Source: JAQIBY01 sp034658655
Lineage (GTDB): Bacteria > Bacteroidota > Bacteroidia > Bacteroidales > ML635J-15
DNA length: 18,650 bases
NCBI GenBank assembly: GCA_034658655.1
Contig: JAYEFQ010000054.1
Span: 1-18,650, forward strand
Direction: 5' to 3'
The first letter of the stretch is position 1; each line of letters starts with the position of its first letter. Positions 8,112 through 15,764 of the stretch are shown here, piece after piece. The position numbers and the translations under genes are program-made. The notes under the pieces are model-generated. The model saw nothing but the letters and a program-made list of their open reading frames with translations, was not told the origin of the DNA and did no database searches.

Positions 8112-8150
8112 AATAAGCGAAGCAATAATGTTTCGCTTATTTTTGTTTTA
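8112..8150 (+). terminator. Terminator-like hairpin in the macroglobulin leader
   Basis: AATAAGCGAA (8112-8121) pairs fully with TTCGCTTATT (8132-8141), a 10-bp stem with a 10-base loop. It is followed by TTTTGTTTTATT. This is the best intrinsic-terminator shape in the gap and lies just 41 bases before the start codon at 8191. It may end read-through from clpC, with the macroglobulin promoter after it, or act as an attenuator. I saw no convincing TAnnTTTG promoter between it and 8191. Confidence 0.6.
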
Positions 8151-8190
8151 TTAAAAGCTTATAATTTTTTAAACCGTTAATACAATCATT

Positions 8191-11100
8191 ATGAAAAAAC
8201 GTACTTGGTTATGGATTGTTGGTTTGGTAGCACTTATTATGACCATTTATCTTGTAATGACACTTGTTTTCCATAAGGGAAATGACAGACCAAATGTGTC
8301 TGAATTCAGCCCTTATATTTCTGGCTATACTTCTGGAGTAATATCAAAATCATCTAGTTTTAAAGTGCAACTTTCTAACGATTTTGCTGAAACTTTAGGT
8401 GCAGTTGAAGATCGAAGTACAGATTTGTTTTCAATCGACCCAAAAGTAAGTGGGAAAACTGGATGGATTGATTTTAGAACGGTGCAGTTTGTGCCTGATG
8501 AGGCATTGGAGTCGAACAAGAAATTTACAATTGAATTTAATTTGGTTGAATTAGATCACGAATTAGATCGAAAATATCGGATTTTTGAGTATGATGTAAA
8601 AACAAAACCTCAGAATTTCAGTCTGGAAATTACTGAAATAAAAACAACAGATAAGCGTCATCTTGCTTGGCAACAAGTAAAAGGAACAATTCGCACCGCC
8701 GATACCGAAGATCTCGATCAAATTGAGAAACTACTTTGTGCAAATGTGAATAATAAAGATTTACCAGTACATTTTCAACAAAAAGCAACGAATGAATTTC
8801 AGTTTATCGTAGATTCTGTACCGAGAACCGAAAAGCCCGGGCAGTTGAGCTTAGAGTATAATGGTGAGGTAATTAGCGTTTCAAAATCTGGAGAAAGAAA
8901 TATCCCAATTCCTTCAGTGAATGATTTTAGTTTGATTGAAGCTAAAGTTATTCAACATCCTGAGCAATATGTGAAATTGCAGTTTTCCGATCCGATACTT
9001 GTCAATCAATATCTTGACGGGCTAATTCAAATCGCTGATATTGGCATATTGAATTATGTCATTCAAGACAATATTATTCGTGTTTATCCACCAGAGCGCC
9101 TTGAGGGAGAACATAATCTTATTATTAATCCTGGGATAAAAAATTGCCTTAGCCATCGGTTTGATAAAATGACACAAGAGTTATTGCGTTTTGAACAAAT
9201 TTTACCTGCAGTTCGCATGACTGGTGATGGAGTAATAATGCCAAAATCAGAAGGAAATCTTGTCCTTCCCTTTGAAGCTGTGAACTTAAAAGCTGTAGAT
9301 GTCAGGATTACCAAGATTTTTGAAAACAATGTCATGCAATTCTTGCAAGTCAATAATATGTCTGATAATCGTGAAATGAAACGTGTTGGTAAGGTGATAA
9401 AGGAAAAAACCGTTTCTTTAAATCAAACGGATGTTACGGATTTATCAAAATGGAATCGCTTTACATTGGACTTGAATTCCTTGATTCAAGCTGATCCGGG
9501 TGCAATTTATCGAGTTGATATTGGTTTCCGTAAAGCCCATACATTATTCCCCTGCGATAATAAAGACATCGATAGCGATAATTTAACAAGTACAGTATCT
9601 TCACAAGAAGAAAAAGCTTTTTGGGAACATTTTGACAGTTATTATTATAATTACGATTGGGATGATTGGGATAAGCGAGATGACCCCTGTAGTAATGCCT
9701 ATTACGGATTTAGGCGAGCCGTTTCCAGAAATGTGTTTGCCTCAAACATGGGAATTACGGCAAAAGAAGGCAATGACGGTTCTTTGCTGGTGGTAATTAC
9801 TGATTTGATTACTGCAGAACCATTAAAAGATATCCATGTAGATATTCACAACTATCAGCAGCAATTTATTAATAGTAAACAGACAGATAAACAGGGAGTT
9901 GTAGTTTTTAATGAGATTCCTGAAGATGAATCTGTCAGTTTTATTGTTGCAGCAAATGGTGATGATAAAGCATACCTTAAAATAAACCATGGTAATACGC
10001 TTTCTATTAGCGACTTTGATGTCTCGGGAATTGACGTTTCTGATGGCTTAAAAGGATTTATGTATGGAGAGCGTGGTGTATGGCGTCCGGGAGATTCAAT
10101 TTTCATTGGATTTATTCTTGAAGATATTGAAAACAAGCTTCCACTTGGTCATCCCGTTATATTTGAATTGTACAACTCTCGCTCACAACGTATTGACAGA
10201 CAAGTGCAAAATTTGAATGATTGGCATTTTCACAGTTTTGTGACAAAAACAGACAAAGATGCTCCTACTGGCAATTACACAGCGCAGATTAGCATTGGTG
10301 GAAAAACATTTTATAAAAATCTAGCAGTAGAAACCATAAAGCCCAATCGTTTGAAAATTGATTTACAATTACAAAATGAGGCACTTTATACAGACAAAGT
10401 TAATCCAACCAATATTTGGGTAAATTGGCTACATGGAGCACCCGCAAAGGAGTTAAAAACAACTGTTACCCTTTCTTTGTATCCGATGGCAACACAGTTT
10501 GAAGGTTTTGGGTCTTATCATTTTGATGATATAACAAGAGGATTTGACTTTAATACATTGACAATTCTTGATGAAAAAACTAATAACAAAGGATATATCC
10601 AAACCGATATTAAGTTAGATATCGGCAATGCAGCTCCAGGAAAACTAATGGCAAAATTGACGACAAAAGCCTTTGAAAAAGGTGGAAATTTTAGCATTAA
10701 TGAGAAACAGGTTCCATTTCATCCGTTTACATCCTATGTCGGAATGAAATTACCAGAATCAAGCCGAAGCTACGGAAATTATTTGCCAACCGGGAAAAAG
10801 CATGAAATTGAAATTGCATGTGTATCTCCGCAAGGAAAACGCATTCAGGCATCTCATGATTTACAAGTTGAACTGATAAAAGTTGATTGGAGTTGGTGGT
10901 ATTACTCCTATGATTATTCATCAAATTATGCTTCATCAGAATATTACAATGTCATTGAGAAAGAAACGATTCAGGCTGTGCAAGGAAAAGCTGATTGGGA
11001 ATTTAAAGTTAATCGAGACAATTGGGGATATTATATCCTTAAAGTAACTGATATAAACAGTGGTCATGCAACAGCACAGCGAGTTTATGCTGATTGGCCT

Positions 11101-13743
11101 GAATATGCATCGGTTGGCAGAAATCAATCAAAATCTGCTAGTATTTTACAATTTAAAGCCGATAAAAAGCAATATGATATCAGCGAAACGGTTAAACTGA
11201 CATTGCCAGGCTCAGAAGGAGGACGCGCATTTATCAGTATTGAAAACGGAAGCCGTGTACTGGATTATTTTTGGTTAGAAACCGAAGCCGGTGATACGGA
11301 ATTCACTTTCAATTTAACGGAGGAAATGGCCCCAAATATTTATGTTCATGTTAGTTTAATACAGCCACACGAACAAACTGTAAACGACCGACCAATTCGT
11401 ATGTATGGTGTAATTCCGATTGATGTTGTTAATAAGGACACCAAACTACAGCCAGAAATTATTATGGATGACGAATTGCTGGCAGAGTCTGAAGTGCGTA
11501 TTGAAATTAAAGAAGCCAATAAGCAGGAAATGACTTATACCATTGCTATTGTGGACGAAGGATTGTTGGATTTGACTAACTTTTTAACACCAAATCCTTG
11601 GAATCATTTCTATGCTCGGGAAGCAATTGGAGTTAAAACCTGGGATATGTTTGATTGGGTAATTGGTGCCCATGGTGAAAAATTAGAGCGATTACTTAGT
11701 ATTGGTGGTGGAGGCAGCTTGAATGGCGAAGGAGCCAAAAATGCAAACCGCTTCACTCCTATGGTTCGTTATCTTGGTCCATTTCATATAAAGGGCGGTA
11801 AAAAAGCTGTGCATACAATACAGTTGCCTAAATATATTGGTTCTGTTCGTACTATGGTTATCGCCGGAAATCGTAAAAACGCTTATGGTTCGGCTGAAAA
11901 AACTTGTCCAGTAACTAAACCGCTTATGGTACTAGGAACTTTGCCTCGAGTTTTGGGCACTGAAGAGGAAGTTATGCTTCCTGTTACTATTTTTGCTATG
12001 AAAGATCATGTTAGAAATGTGAATGTGGAAATCCGTGGAAACGAGTTGTTTGAAATCTTAGGTACTAATAAACAAAGCGTTGAATTCACTCGCAATGGGG
12101 ATAAAACCATTAATTTTAAGCTGAAAACAAAAGCGAATGCCGGAGTTGGAAAAGTTGATATTTTATCAACATCCGGAAGTGAAATCTCTAAATTTTCTAT
12201 TGAAATTGATGTCCGTAATCCAAATCCGATTATGGTTGAAACCAAAGGGAAATCATTGGAAGCGAAAAACAATCATACCTATAATTTTGATGCATTCGGA
12301 ATTCCCGGAAGTAATCATTGCAAACTAGAAGTGTATTCCATTCCTCCGATTAATCTGCATAAACGCATGAAATATCTCGAACGTTATCCCCACTCATGCT
12401 TAGAACAAATGGTTTCATCTGCGTTTCCACATTTATACCTTGAGCATTTAATGGCACTCACGCCAACACAGCAAGATGATATTGAAAGTCGTATTAATTT
12501 TGCCTTAAAACAAATGCGAAAATATCAAATGAGCAATGGCGGATTAAGCTATTGGCCTGGCGGTTCGAATGTTAGCTTGTGGAGCACGAATTACGCAGGA
12601 CATTTTATGTTGGAAGCAAAAGCGCAGGGATATGACATTCCTGAGGTGGTTTTAACTAATTTAATGAAATATCAGAAAAACAAAGCCATGAAATGGACCG
12701 ACGACGGAACCCGTTCTCAGTTTATTCAGGCATACCGATTATACACGCTTTCACTTTCCGGAAAACCGGTATTAAGTGCAATGAACCGTTTATTGCAGAT
12801 AAAAAAATTAAGTGACGATGCCGCATGGAGACTTGCCGCTGCATACAAATTGAGCGGAAAACACCAGGTTGCAGAGCAATTGATTGATGGATTGCCGATA
12901 AATGTTAATCCGTATTCTGAATTGAGTTTTACTTATGGCTCTGCATTGCGAGATGAAGCTATGATTTTAGAAACTTTTGTATTACTTGATCGAAAAACTG
13001 AAGCGTTTGAGGTGCTAAGAGATATGTCGAAAACACTTGGTTCTGATCAATGGCTAAGCACGCAAACAACGGCTTATGCCCTACTGGCAACCGGAATGTA
13101 TTACGATAAATATGGTGTTAGCGATGAAATCAAAGTGAACTATCAGCTTAACGGAAACACAAAACAAACGGTCAGTACAAGCAGTGCTGTTTTAAGTATT
13201 CCGTTAAATGTGATTGAATCTACCGGCAATATGCTGAACTTAGAAAACTTAACTGAGTCAATGTTATACACTCGAATTGTACAGGAAGGTGTTCCTAAAG
13301 CAGGCAGTGAAAATGCATCGCAAAATAAACTTGCAATGTCAGTGAATTTTTATGATTTAGACGGAGATAAAATTCAGGAAAACTGCATTGAGCAAGGAAT
13401 GGATTTTGTATGTGTGGTAAAAATATCACATCAGAGTTTTGAATCTTATTTTGATGAGCTTGCACTTACGCAGATATTCCCAAGTGGTTGGGAAATTATC
13501 AACTCAAGAATGTACTCAAGCGAGTTTGGAGATAATTCCCCGTCAGATTATCAAGATATTCGAGATGATAGAATACTCACCTATTTTGGATTGTCAAAAG
13601 GCAAGCAACATACGTATCGTGTAATGCTAAATGCGTCATACGCTGGGAAATATTACTTGCCTGCTTTTAATATTGAAGCGATGTACGATAAATCTATTCA
13701 CGCTAGAAATAAAGGCAAATGGGTGGAAGTTGTGTTGCCGTAA
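8191..13743 (+). CDS. Bacterial alpha-2-macroglobulin, membrane-anchored, with thioester
   Basis: An 1850-residue YfhM-like protein. Bacterial macroglobulins sit in the periplasm and trap attacking proteases through a thioester that becomes exposed after bait cleavage. The N-terminus MKKRTWLWIVGLVALIMTIY is a membrane anchor (about 5-27) without a lipobox cysteine, unlike the E. coli lipoprotein. A macroglobulin MG2 domain starts near 620 (YGERGVWRPGDS). The A2M core domain lies near 1180-1270 (NRFTPMVRYLGPFH to SVRTMVIAGN). The thioester motif is C1403-L-E-Q1406 in YPHSCLEQMVSSAFP, followed by the helical thioester domain (about 1410-1680) and a C-terminal MG10-like domain. Tyr/Asp/Trp-rich stretches occur near 485 and 905. 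The glycine-rich GGGGSLNGEG near 1175 could be in the bait/linker area. The usual partner pbpC (PBP1c) is not in the window. The start is supported by the anchor. Confidence 0.93.
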   Translation: MKKRTWLWIVGLVALIMTIYLVMTLVFHKGNDRPNVSEFSPYISGYTSGVISKSSSFKVQLSNDFAETLGAVEDRSTDLFSIDPKVSGKTGWIDFRTVQFVPDEALESNKKFTIEFNLVELDHELDRKYRIFEYDVKTKPQNFSLEITEIKTTDKRHLAWQQVKGTIRTADTEDLDQIEKLLCANVNNKDLPVHFQQKATNEFQFIVDSVPRTEKPGQLSLEYNGEVISVSKSGERNIPIPSVNDFSLIEAKVIQHPEQYVKLQFSDPILVNQYLDGLIQIADIGILNYVIQDNIIRVYPPERLEGEHNLIINPGIKNCLSHRFDKMTQELLRFEQILPAVRMTGDGVIMPKSEGNLVLPFEAVNLKAVDVRITKIFENNVMQFLQVNNMSDNREMKRVGKVIKEKTVSLNQTDVTDLSKWNRFTLDLNSLIQADPGAIYRVDIGFRKAHTLFPCDNKDIDSDNLTSTVSSQEEKAFWEHFDSYYYNYDWDDWDKRDDPCSNAYYGFRRAVSRNVFASNMGITAKEGNDGSLLVVITDLITAEPLKDIHVDIHNYQQQFINSKQTDKQGVVVFNEIPEDESVSFIVAANGDDKAYLKINHGNTLSISDFDVSGIDVSDGLKGFMYGERGVWRPGDSIFIGFILEDIENKLPLGHPVIFELYNSRSQRIDRQVQNLNDWHFHSFVTKTDKDAPTGNYTAQISIGGKTFYKNLAVETIKPNRLKIDLQLQNEALYTDKVNPTNIWVNWLHGAPAKELKTTVTLSLYPMATQFEGFGSYHFDDITRGFDFNTLTILDEKTNNKGYIQTDIKLDIGNAAPGKLMAKLTTKAFEKGGNFSINEKQVPFHPFTSYVGMKLPESSRSYGNYLPTGKKHEIEIACVSPQGKRIQASHDLQVELIKVDWSWWYYSYDYSSNYASSEYYNVIEKETIQAVQGKADWEFKVNRDNWGYYILKVTDINSGHATAQRVYADWPEYASVGRNQSKSASILQFKADKKQYDISETVKLTLPGSEGGRAFISIENGSRVLDYFWLETEAGDTEFTFNLTEEMAPNIYVHVSLIQPHEQTVNDRPIRMYGVIPIDVVNKDTKLQPEIIMDDELLAESEVRIEIKEANKQEMTYTIAIVDEGLLDLTNFLTPNPWNHFYAREAIGVKTWDMFDWVIGAHGEKLERLLSIGGGGSLNGEGAKNANRFTPMVRYLGPFHIKGGKKAVHTIQLPKYIGSVRTMVIAGNRKNAYGSAEKTCPVTKPLMVLGTLPRVLGTEEEVMLPVTIFAMKDHVRNVNVEIRGNELFEILGTNKQSVEFTRNGDKTINFKLKTKANAGVGKVDILSTSGSEISKFSIEIDVRNPNPIMVETKGKSLEAKNNHTYNFDAFGIPGSNHCKLEVYSIPPINLHKRMKYLERYPHSCLEQMVSSAFPHLYLEHLMALTPTQQDDIESRINFALKQMRKYQMSNGGLSYWPGGSNVSLWSTNYAGHFMLEAKAQGYDIPEVVLTNLMKYQKNKAMKWTDDGTRSQFIQAYRLYTLSLSGKPVLSAMNRLLQIKKLSDDAAWRLAAAYKLSGKHQVAEQLIDGLPINVNPYSELSFTYGSALRDEAMILETFVLLDRKTEAFEVLRDMSKTLGSDQWLSTQTTAYALLATGMYYDKYGVSDEIKVNYQLNGNTKQTVSTSSAVLSIPLNVIESTGNMLNLENLTESMLYTRIVQEGVPKAGSENASQNKLAMSVNFYDLDGDKIQENCIEQGMDFVCVVKISHQSFESYFDELALTQIFPSGWEIINSRMYSSEFGDNSPSDYQDIRDDRILTYFGLSKGKQHTYRVMLNASYAGKYYLPAFNIEAMYDKSIHARNKGKWVEVVLP

Positions 13744-13793
13744 GCGATTTAGATAAGGCAGCACCGACAGCTAGACCCTCTCTGTCGTTATTT

Positions 13794-13852
13794 TGTAAAA
13801 TCTAATCAGAACATGTATAAAGCATCTGATTGATTTTACATTACCATTTTTT
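13794..13852 (+). terminator. Long-stem terminator after the macroglobulin gene
   Basis: TGTAAAATC (13794-13802) and AATCAGA (13804-13810) pair perfectly with GATTTTACA (13832-13840) and TCTGATT (13825-13831). This gives a 16-bp stem with a single bulged T (13803) and a 14-base loop. Six T residues follow at 13847-13852. A shorter hairpin CGACAG/CTGTCG (13765-13770 with 13782-13787) followed by TTATTTTG precedes it and may add to termination. Confidence 0.6.
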
Positions 13853-14088
13853 GTGTTTTAAAGTTGTGTTGCCTGCTTTGAATATTATGGGAAATTACGG
13901 TCTATAAGTGTTGTCAAACGGAACTTACTGGCAACTTTATAGAGTTTACGGGGCATGTATTTGTTAAACGATTAAAACAGCAATATGTTTCCAAAGTTGG
14001 AAACCTAATTTTGACTTTTAGAAATTATTCAGTTTGTGTAGTTATTTTCAGTTTGCCCTAATGTGAATATGTTATCAAACAAGTGTAA
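13841..14088. other. Intergenic region between convergent genes
   Basis: No gene is supported here. It contains GTTTCCAAAGTTGGAAAC (13987-14004), an 8-bp inverted repeat around AG. It also has a short patch at 13861-13886 that resembles two pieces of the end of the macroglobulin gene. Otherwise it is AT-rich and featureless. I found no convincing terminator for the leftward gene ending at 14089. Confidence 0.5.
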
Positions 14089-15309
14089 TTAATCTAATTT
14101 GATAATTTTGATATTTTTAACTGAATTATTTATTGTTAAAAAACAAATAGATATTCCTCGTTTTAATTCTCTATTTTCAAATATTGTAAATAATAAATTA
14201 CCATATAGATCTCTAATTTGTAAAGTTATAGTTGATTTTTCATTAATTGAAAATTGTAATTTTACAAATTTTTTAAATGGATTAGGATATGCTGTAAAAG
14301 TATTTCTGAAGCGAATTAAATCATTTGTTGTAAATGGTGTATTTGGCTGGTAAAAATAAAAATTATAAGGTAGCCAAGTTACAATAGCACCATGTCCCAC
14401 ATCTTTAATATAATTAGTATAAGCAGAATATTTTGGTTCATTTGTATGATAATACGGGAAGTGTGAACTCCACCAGTTTCTTTTAGGAATTCTTAAACCG
14501 TTATGATACCACCAATAAGCATTATCATCATTTGTTCTAAAAACAGAAAAATCATATATTTCATCTTCGCATCTATCGTAAAAATAAATATTACTTTTAA
14601 ATAAATTTGCTTTATCTAAGAAATCTTGATTATTAGCAGTTAATCCATTGAAAAGAAAAGCTCTTGCAAAACCTATCTGCATATTAATTTCAGCAGTAAT
14701 ATCATCATTAGGTGATTTTTTCATTCCAAAAGAATTATTCCAGTATCCATTATCTAAAAACCAATATATTGTTTCGCCAACTCTGTCTTGTAACCAATTT
14801 GCATATTGTCCAAAAGTAGAAAATATTGTATTAAAATTATTGTTTGCTATTTCATCAAATTGATATAATGAAGTGTTAAACAACAATGAATTTTCTATTT
14901 TTATAAGATAAACAAATTTTGAAAATGCTGCAATTATATAGCCATCATGGTACATTGCATAAGACCAACGAGGTGCTTCTTCATCGCCAGAATAATCATC
15001 ATATTCATCCTTTACAGGATTTTCAATATACCAATTAGTAGGTCCTGATATTAGCCATTTTGCGTCTTCATTTTGTATTAAGTCTATATATCGCTTTACA
15101 ATATCTTGTGCCCACAGAGAAAAGTTCACTTTATTAATAGAATTAATATTACCTGCTATTATTATACCTTGATTTAATAAATATGTTTGAATATATTTCG
15201 TATTGAAATTAACCTTTATTCCACTAACATCCTCTTTTCCAACTAATTTACTTACTAGTGATAGACCTAAAATGTTATGAATTAAATTGTCCTGACTGGA
15301 GCCTTCCAT
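14089..15309 (-). CDS. N-terminally truncated secreted protein with T9SS sorting domain (probable pseudogene)
   Basis: The ATG at 15309 gives 406 residues, but homology to the neighbouring gene at 15765-17444 continues upstream of it in the same open frame. DINRFHIRDDIGDEFW parallels DINGFMLRDDVSLGFW, and MEGSSQDNLIHN parallels MQAMSQDNMIRM. The frame runs to a TAG at 15529-15531, where an IS3-type orfA remnant takes over. Roughly 150 N-terminal residues, including the signal peptide, are therefore missing. The C-terminus (about 70 residues from AYPNPFKKFVKLQFS to KNIKIIKLD) is a T9SS type A sorting domain, which directs export through the outer membrane and surface attachment. Without a signal peptide the product could not reach the T9SS, so this is probably a dead gene. 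The middle is predicted helical and rich in Trp, Tyr and Asn; its function is unknown. The base composition looks even richer in AT than its neighbours. Confidence 0.75.
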   Translation of the reverse strand: MEGSSQDNLIHNILGLSLVSKLVGKEDVSGIKVNFNTKYIQTYLLNQGIIIAGNINSINKVNFSLWAQDIVKRYIDLIQNEDAKWLISGPTNWYIENPVKDEYDDYSGDEEAPRWSYAMYHDGYIIAAFSKFVYLIKIENSLLFNTSLYQFDEIANNNFNTIFSTFGQYANWLQDRVGETIYWFLDNGYWNNSFGMKKSPNDDITAEINMQIGFARAFLFNGLTANNQDFLDKANLFKSNIYFYDRCEDEIYDFSVFRTNDDNAYWWYHNGLRIPKRNWWSSHFPYYHTNEPKYSAYTNYIKDVGHGAIVTWLPYNFYFYQPNTPFTTNDLIRFRNTFTAYPNPFKKFVKLQFSINEKSTITLQIRDLYGNLLFTIFENRELKRGISICFLTINNSVKNIKIIKLD

Positions 15310-15505
15310 TCTGATATCATCATTATCAGCAGTAAATATTGATTTAAAATAATTTACCTCCGCATAATCAGGACTCGAATTTTGGAAATGATCTCTGTGC
15401 TGACTCCAAAACTCATCACCAATATCATCGCGAATATGAAACCTATTAATGTCATTTATTGAAGGTCCTCCATTTTCTATTTCTAATCTCTCTCGCCAAT
15501 AAGTC

Positions 15506-15677
15506 TCCGAATATCTCTCCTGATCGCTCTAAAAACTCTTGTTTCCACTTAGAAATTATGTTCTGATGAACTTTCATACTTCAATGATAACTCCGCTAAT
15601 GTTTCTCGTTATTTAATGGCTTCAATGACAACTTTTGCCTTAAAGGCACTACTAAAATTTCTTCTTTTTACTTTCAT
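15506..15677 (-). pseudogene. IS3-family transposase OrfA remnant
   Basis: Reading from an ATG at 15677: MKVKRRNFSSAFKAKVVIEA, then a TAA stop (15609-15611), then RETLAELSLKYE. A one-base slip at a run of A near 15574 then leads into VHQNIISKWKQEFLERSGEIFG. This is the N-terminal helix-turn-helix half of IS3-group OrfA (IS150-like: FSxxFKAKVxxEAIK...TLAELxxKYxVHxNxIxxWKxEFLE). One nonsense mutation and one frameshift make it inactive. No OrfB (DDE integrase) follows. The fragment runs directly into the truncated T9SS gene, so the right part of the element and the 5' part of that gene were lost together. The exact junction (about 15500-15530) and the left IS end could not be fixed; no terminal inverted repeat was recognised. 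Confidence 0.8.
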
Positions 15678-15742
15678 ATATACTGCTAAAATTAATAATA
15701 ATTTCAACTTAAACAATGGTCTGAATATTAGGGAGTAATATA

Positions 15743-15762
15743 AACAGGTATTAGTACCTGTT
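15743..15762 (-). terminator. Hairpin directly after the secreted-protein stop codon
   Basis: AACAGGTA (15743-15750) and TACCTGTT (15755-15762) form a perfect 8-bp stem with a 4-base loop, three bases past the stop codon of the leftward gene. The minus-strand continuation TTTATATTA is only moderately T-rich, so this is a weak terminator or an mRNA 3'-end stabiliser. Confidence 0.5.
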
Positions 15763-15764
15763 AA

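Noticed and set aside
9640..9690. Tyr/Asp/Trp-rich stretch in the macroglobulin as a possible inserted element
   Set aside because: It is in frame and flanked by continuous macroglobulin sequence; similar aromatic/acidic loops recur later in the same protein.
15680..15700. Possible third copy of the dispersed repeat (shares TTAATTTTAGCA)
   Set aside because: Only a 12-base AT-rich match with no similarity on either side; chance is a sufficient explanation.
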